Positions 13,278-16,555 of a DNA stretch of 16,555 bases are shown here, in pieces (the first letter of the stretch is position 1; each line of letters starts with the position of its first letter). A model generated the notes under the pieces. It was not told the origin of the DNA. It was given only the letters and a program-made list of their open reading frames with translations, and did no database searches. A program made the translations under genes and the position numbers. This stretch comes from an uncultured Opitutaceae bacterium (GTDB lineage Bacteria; Verrucomicrobiota; Verrucomicrobiia; Opitutales; Opitutaceae). The stretch is taken from NCBI GenBank assembly GCA_937958045.1, contig CALFXL010000018.1, forward strand, positions 1 to 16,555, given 5' to 3'.

Positions 13278-15299
13278 TCACTCCGTAACAAGCGGTGCAA
13301 ATTGGAAGGGGAGGCGTACTCTCACAATCGCGGGTTGGCCGTCTTTCATCGGCGGTTCAAAACGCCATTGCGCGATAGCCTGCATCGCGGAGAACCCAAA
13401 CGCTTCTTCATCCGCGCTGACCACACGCGGCACTTGCACGCGGCCTTCCTCGTCGATCAACGCTTCCACCACCGCGCGCCCAGGCTCTTTACGTTTAAGC
13501 AAACTCAAAGGATGCATCGGCGCCACCCGCGAAATGACTTTCAGCGGATGATCGAGCGCGCCCCCGTCCACGATCGCCTTGCCACCGCGTTTCTCCATTC
13601 GCGCGAGGCCCAATCCGGCATGACCAACCGGCAATGTGAATTGATGCCCAAGCTGCACGAGTCCCGACGCCGGACGTCCGTTGCGTAGTCCCGGTTTGAA
13701 TACATACCATTCGCACGCAGCAGCGAGTGCCTGACCAAACTCGGCATGTGTGCACGAAACCACGTGCGTCGCCACGACGCGGCCTTGATCGTCAATCATC
13801 GCCAAGAGTTCCGCCGAACCTTCCACGCCCTTTTGCAGCAACGCATATGGATGCACCGGGATTACCACATTGATGGATTTCGGTGGTTGCTCGAAACGAA
13901 GATGCGCCGGCACGTTCCCCTCCGCTTTTTTCTTCGGCGAATCGAACTCGAGCAAATCCCTGTCTCCATTTCCCGCAGCGAAACGCACACGCACGAGCGT
14001 CTTGATCGCAGCCGGACGTCCATCGCGCAGCCCTGGCCTGAACGAGGTCTGCAGGATGCCGTCGATCATCGCTTGATTGTAAAGCGGGTGCGTAGATTGC
14101 AGGATCACCGGGCTACGCGGACGTCCTTCTTCGTCGATCGTCACTTCCGCCATCACATCGGCGCCATGGATGCTTCCGAGCATTCCCTCAGGGAATTCCA
14201 TTTTCCAAGGTGACTCGCGGCGCGGCGGCACGACATCGTCCCAAAAATCCGCGGGCACGAGAAACTCTCCTTTCTCAGAGCCGAAGCGAACCGTGCGACA
14301 CAGCTTCACGCTGGCGGGCGCGCCATCACGTTTCACCAGGGCAAATTTCCAGTTCCGGCTCACAATAACCGCAAGTCGTCCGAGATCGTCATGTGTTTCC
14401 GATAGGACCCTGGGTACGCGGACTTTACCCTCTGCATCGACGATGAACTCTATTTCAGCCCGTCCGTGCAGGAAATTCCGTTTCTGTACCCGCTCCGGAT
14501 TGTATTTCGTGAAACGGCTTTCTGTCTCGATTTCCAGATGCACCTCTTCACGCGTGAAAACTTCGTGCGGATCCAACCAGATCGGTACTTTCACGAACAC
14601 ATCTGCCTCCACGGGTTGTCCGGCTTTGCGCGCCGGCGCAAATTTCCAGCGTCGCACCACCGCGTCGATTTTCTCCCGCACGGCGTCCGGCAGCACCATC
14701 GGCTCTCGATCGCGTTTGTGATGGCCCGTTCCTGAGAGCCGCTTGTCGCCAAGCATCGTCACTTTCGTGACCGCGCCGTCCACACCCACAGCGATTTTGG
14801 CCATGCGAAAACGGCGTGTGAGATCGAACTGCCCCGCGGCCATTTCTGCATTGGTCAAAAACACTGGCTCGAGCGAAAGCAGGCGCGGCGCCGCCTCCGG
14901 ACCGTCGACGCGTGCGGTCGGGGGATTAAAAATCGCCGTGCGCCAGATGAAACCGTGCTCCGGCATATCCCACTTCAGTTCGAGTCGCCTCAAGCCTTCA
15001 TCGGCATAATGCACCGCTTGCGCATAGGCCCGCTCGGCACCGCGCCCCATCTCCACCTCGAGACCGTTTTCCCCTATATAAGCTACCAGAAAGCCGCTAC
15101 CGATCTCGTTCTCCCGCGAGCGCTCCTTGGGGTAACGCACTTTCCACGCTTTGGCGGGCGGGGTGAGCGTTTTGAGTGATCCATCGGCGGTCCTCAGCAC
15201 CGGCGGAAAAACCATCACATCTTGGGCCAGAACAGGGCAGATGAAAATAATGGCCGCCAACAGGCAGCGGCCGAGCAAACGAAAGTCTAGGGGCATCAT
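13278..15299 (-). CDS. Secreted protein with at least five tandem TonB-C-like domains
   Basis: A 673-residue protein with a signal peptide (residues 1-26, FRLLGRCLLAAIIFICPVLAQ) and no other membrane segment. It is built from repeats of the TonB C-terminal type at about 160-240, 275-340, 370-442, 485-556 and 595-668, with a degenerate sixth possible at 55-127. Each clear unit has the pattern V..ID.EGRV..P.V..STH..F..A....W.F.PG..DGRPA...V...F, seen as VTIDEEGRPRSPVILQSTHP (386-405) and LIDEEGRVQVPRVVSA (614-629). It has neither a membrane anchor nor a proline-rich spacer, so I doubt it is a classical TonB; it may be a periplasmic adaptor or binding protein (inference). MMPLDF offers two adjacent starts. 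It lies 84 bp upstream of the decayed paralogue on the same strand and may have been duplicated with it. Confidence 0.82.
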   Translation of the reverse strand: MMPLDFRLLGRCLLAAIIFICPVLAQDVMVFPPVLRTADGSLKTLTPPAKAWKVRYPKERSRENEIGSGFLVAYIGENGLEVEMGRGAERAYAQAVHYADEGLRRLELKWDMPEHGFIWRTAIFNPPTARVDGPEAAPRLLSLEPVFLTNAEMAAGQFDLTRRFRMAKIAVGVDGAVTKVTMLGDKRLSGTGHHKRDREPMVLPDAVREKIDAVVRRWKFAPARKAGQPVEADVFVKVPIWLDPHEVFTREEVHLEIETESRFTKYNPERVQKRNFLHGRAEIEFIVDAEGKVRVPRVLSETHDDLGRLAVIVSRNWKFALVKRDGAPASVKLCRTVRFGSEKGEFLVPADFWDDVVPPRRESPWKMEFPEGMLGSIHGADVMAEVTIDEEGRPRSPVILQSTHPLYNQAMIDGILQTSFRPGLRDGRPAAIKTLVRVRFAAGNGDRDLLEFDSPKKKAEGNVPAHLRFEQPPKSINVVIPVHPYALLQKGVEGSAELLAMIDDQGRVVATHVVSCTHAEFGQALAAACEWYVFKPGLRNGRPASGLVQLGHQFTLPVGHAGLGLARMEKRGGKAIVDGGALDHPLKVISRVAPMHPLSLLKRKEPGRAVVEALIDEEGRVQVPRVVSADEEAFGFSAMQAIAQWRFEPPMKDGQPAIVRVRLPFQFAPLVTE

Positions 15300-15373
15300 G
15301 CTGGAGCCCGTCGCGATTAGAGATCATCTACCCCGCCGCAATCAGGAACTATCGTAAACGCGCTCCCCTGGCA

Positions 15374-15404
15374 TTGACCCCTCTCGTGCGCTCCGCCTTA
15401 TTCT
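15374..15404 (+). promoter_or_regulatory. Candidate sigma-70 promoter of glyQS
   Basis: TTGACC at 15374-15379 resembles a -35 box, and TTATTC/TATTCT at 15398-15404 resembles a -10 box, with 18-19 bp between them. Transcription would begin about 7 bases on, at or just before the ATG at 15413, giving a nearly leaderless mRNA. That agrees with the absence of a Shine-Dalgarno sequence. In a GC-rich background this is suggestive only. Confidence 0.3.
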
Positions 15405-15412
15405 CGTGCCTT

Positions 15413-16555
15413 ATGTCCACACCCGAGTCCTCCGCTGATGTGTCCATGGAAACCATCGTCGCGCTCTGCAAGCGCCGCGGTTTCATTTTCCAGTCCTCCG
15501 AAATCTACGGCGGCTTCAACGGCTTCTTCGACTACGGCCCGCTCGGCGTGGAACTCAAAAAGAACATCCGTGACTGCTGGTGGAACGACATGGTCCGCCG
15601 CCGCGACGACATTGTCGGCCTCGAGTCGTCGATCATCATGCACCCGAAAGTCTGGGAAGCCTCGGGCCACGTCGCCGGCTTCAGTGACCCGCTCGTGGAC
15701 TGCAAAACCAGCAAACAGCGTTTCCGCGCCGACCAGCTCTTCTGGTCGCCCGTGATCATCGACGGCAAGACCGTCGGCTACGTCTCCGCTCTCGAAAGCG
15801 AACGCACCGCCGAGGAACTCCAGGAAGCGGCCGAATCTTTTAAGCGCAAAAAAGCTCTCCAAGGTACGCTCGCTCCCGTCACGCCCAAGGACTTCACCGA
15901 AGCCTCGGCCGACGAGATCCCGCTCATCCCTTCACCCGCTACCGGCGAGCCCGGCAGCCTCACCGCGCCGCGCGCCTTCAACATGATGTTCCAGACCAAT
16001 GTCGGCGCGCTCACCGATGCGTCGTCGATCGCTTATCTGCGCCCCGAAACCGCGCAGGGCATGTTCGTCGATTTTAAGAACATCGTGGACACCGGCCGCG
16101 TGAAACTCCCCTTCGGCATCGCCCAAGTCGGCAAGTCCTTCCGCAACGAAATCACGCCGCGCAACTTCATCTTCCGCTCCCGCGAATTCGAGCAGATGGA
16201 GATGGAGTATTTCATCCACGAAGACGCCGACTGGAAAAAATGCCACGACGAGTGGATCGAATGGTGCCGCCAATGGCTCCTCTCCATCGGCCTGCCCGAA
16301 TCGCATCTTTCGCTCTACGCCCACCCGAAGGAGAAACTCTCGTTCTACTCCAAGGGCACGGTGGACATCATGTTCAAATACCCCTTCGGCGTGCAGGAGC
16401 TCTGGGGCATCGCCGCCCGCGGCAACTACGACCTCACGCAACACGCCAACGCCTCCGGCAAACCGCACGAGATTTTCGACGAGGCCACGAAAAAGAAATT
16501 TGTCCCGCACGTCATCGAGCCCGCCGTCGGCACCGACCGCATCTTCCTCGCCGTC
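15413..16555 (+). CDS. glyQS: Glycyl-tRNA synthetase, single-chain class II type (5' part)
   Basis: The first 381 codons of a homodimeric glycyl-tRNA synthetase, which attaches glycine to tRNA-Gly; the frame is open to the window edge, so the C-terminal part and stop are outside. The N-terminus has the family signature IVALCKRRGFIFQSSEIYGG (14-33 region) and NGFFDYGPLGVELK. Class II motif 2 is seen as FRNEITPRNFIFRSREFEQM (from residue 243), preceded by AYLRPETAQGMFVDF. Motif 3 begins at EPAVGTDRIFLAV (369-381). The remaining anticodon-binding domain would be expected downstream. The type is the archaeal/eukaryotic-like GlyRS found in many bacteria, distinct from the alpha2beta2 GlyQ/GlyS form. 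ATG 15413 is preceded by no Shine-Dalgarno sequence, and a downstream in-frame ATG (codon 12) is possible. Divergent from the tandem TonB-C gene. Confidence 0.95.
   Translation, partial: MSTPESSADVSMETIVALCKRRGFIFQSSEIYGGFNGFFDYGPLGVELKKNIRDCWWNDMVRRRDDIVGLESSIIMHPKVWEASGHVAGFSDPLVDCKTSKQRFRADQLFWSPVIIDGKTVGYVSALESERTAEELQEAAESFKRKKALQGTLAPVTPKDFTEASADEIPLIPSPATGEPGSLTAPRAFNMMFQTNVGALTDASSIAYLRPETAQGMFVDFKNIVDTGRVKLPFGIAQVGKSFRNEITPRNFIFRSREFEQMEMEYFIHEDADWKKCHDEWIEWCRQWLLSIGLPESHLSLYAHPKEKLSFYSKGTVDIMFKYPFGVQELWGIAARGNYDLTQHANASGKPHEIFDEATKKKFVPHVIEPAVGTDRIFLAV

Overview
The window looks like a chromosomal segment of a high-GC Gram-negative bacterium. My best guess is Verrucomicrobiota, Opitutaceae-like (inference only). 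The grounds are an outer-membrane TonB-dependent receptor, three signal-peptide-bearing TonB C-terminal-domain genes, a single-chain glycyl-tRNA synthetase, an SGNH hydrolase with tetratricopeptide repeats of a type I associate with this phylum, and almost no Shine-Dalgarno sequences. No rRNA, tRNA, CRISPR array, insertion sequence or phage gene was seen.

Layout. (1) 7-3944, plus strand: a NodU/CmcH-type carbamoyltransferase, a 54-residue membrane protein of the DUF5989 (SxtK-like) type and a membrane-anchored SGNH/GDSL hydrolase with TPRs. This is probably an envelope or exopolymer modification cluster. An inverted array of 7-bp repeats separates the first two genes. (2) 4107-6293, plus: a TonB-dependent receptor. 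(3) 6397-7501, plus: two RNA genes, the pseudouridine synthase RsuA and the YhbY ribosome-assembly protein. (4) 7522-10185, minus: a compact operon of a UDG-superfamily protein, adenine phosphoribosyltransferase and a D-2-hydroxyacid dehydrogenase. Beyond its end lie about 225 bp of unexplained sequence and a frameshifted remnant of a hexuronate-transporter-like MFS gene. (5) 10490-11995, minus: an Hsp15-like S4 protein and a hotdog thioesterase, then a glycine-rich RRM protein ending in a clear intrinsic terminator. (6) 12188-15299: three genes with TonB C-terminal-like domains. These are a 137-residue secreted protein (plus), a frameshifted and truncated small paralogue (minus) and a 673-residue protein with at least five tandem domain copies (minus). 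A strong terminator and a REP-like inverted pair lie among them. (7) 15413 to the window end, plus: the first 381 codons of glycyl-tRNA synthetase.

Most genes are housekeeping genes with secure family assignments. The parts that deserve a second look are the carbamoyltransferase/DUF5989/SGNH cluster, the tandem TonB-C protein with its decaying neighbour, the heptamer array and the REP-like elements. I see no clear evidence of a wholly new system, and I mark inference as such.
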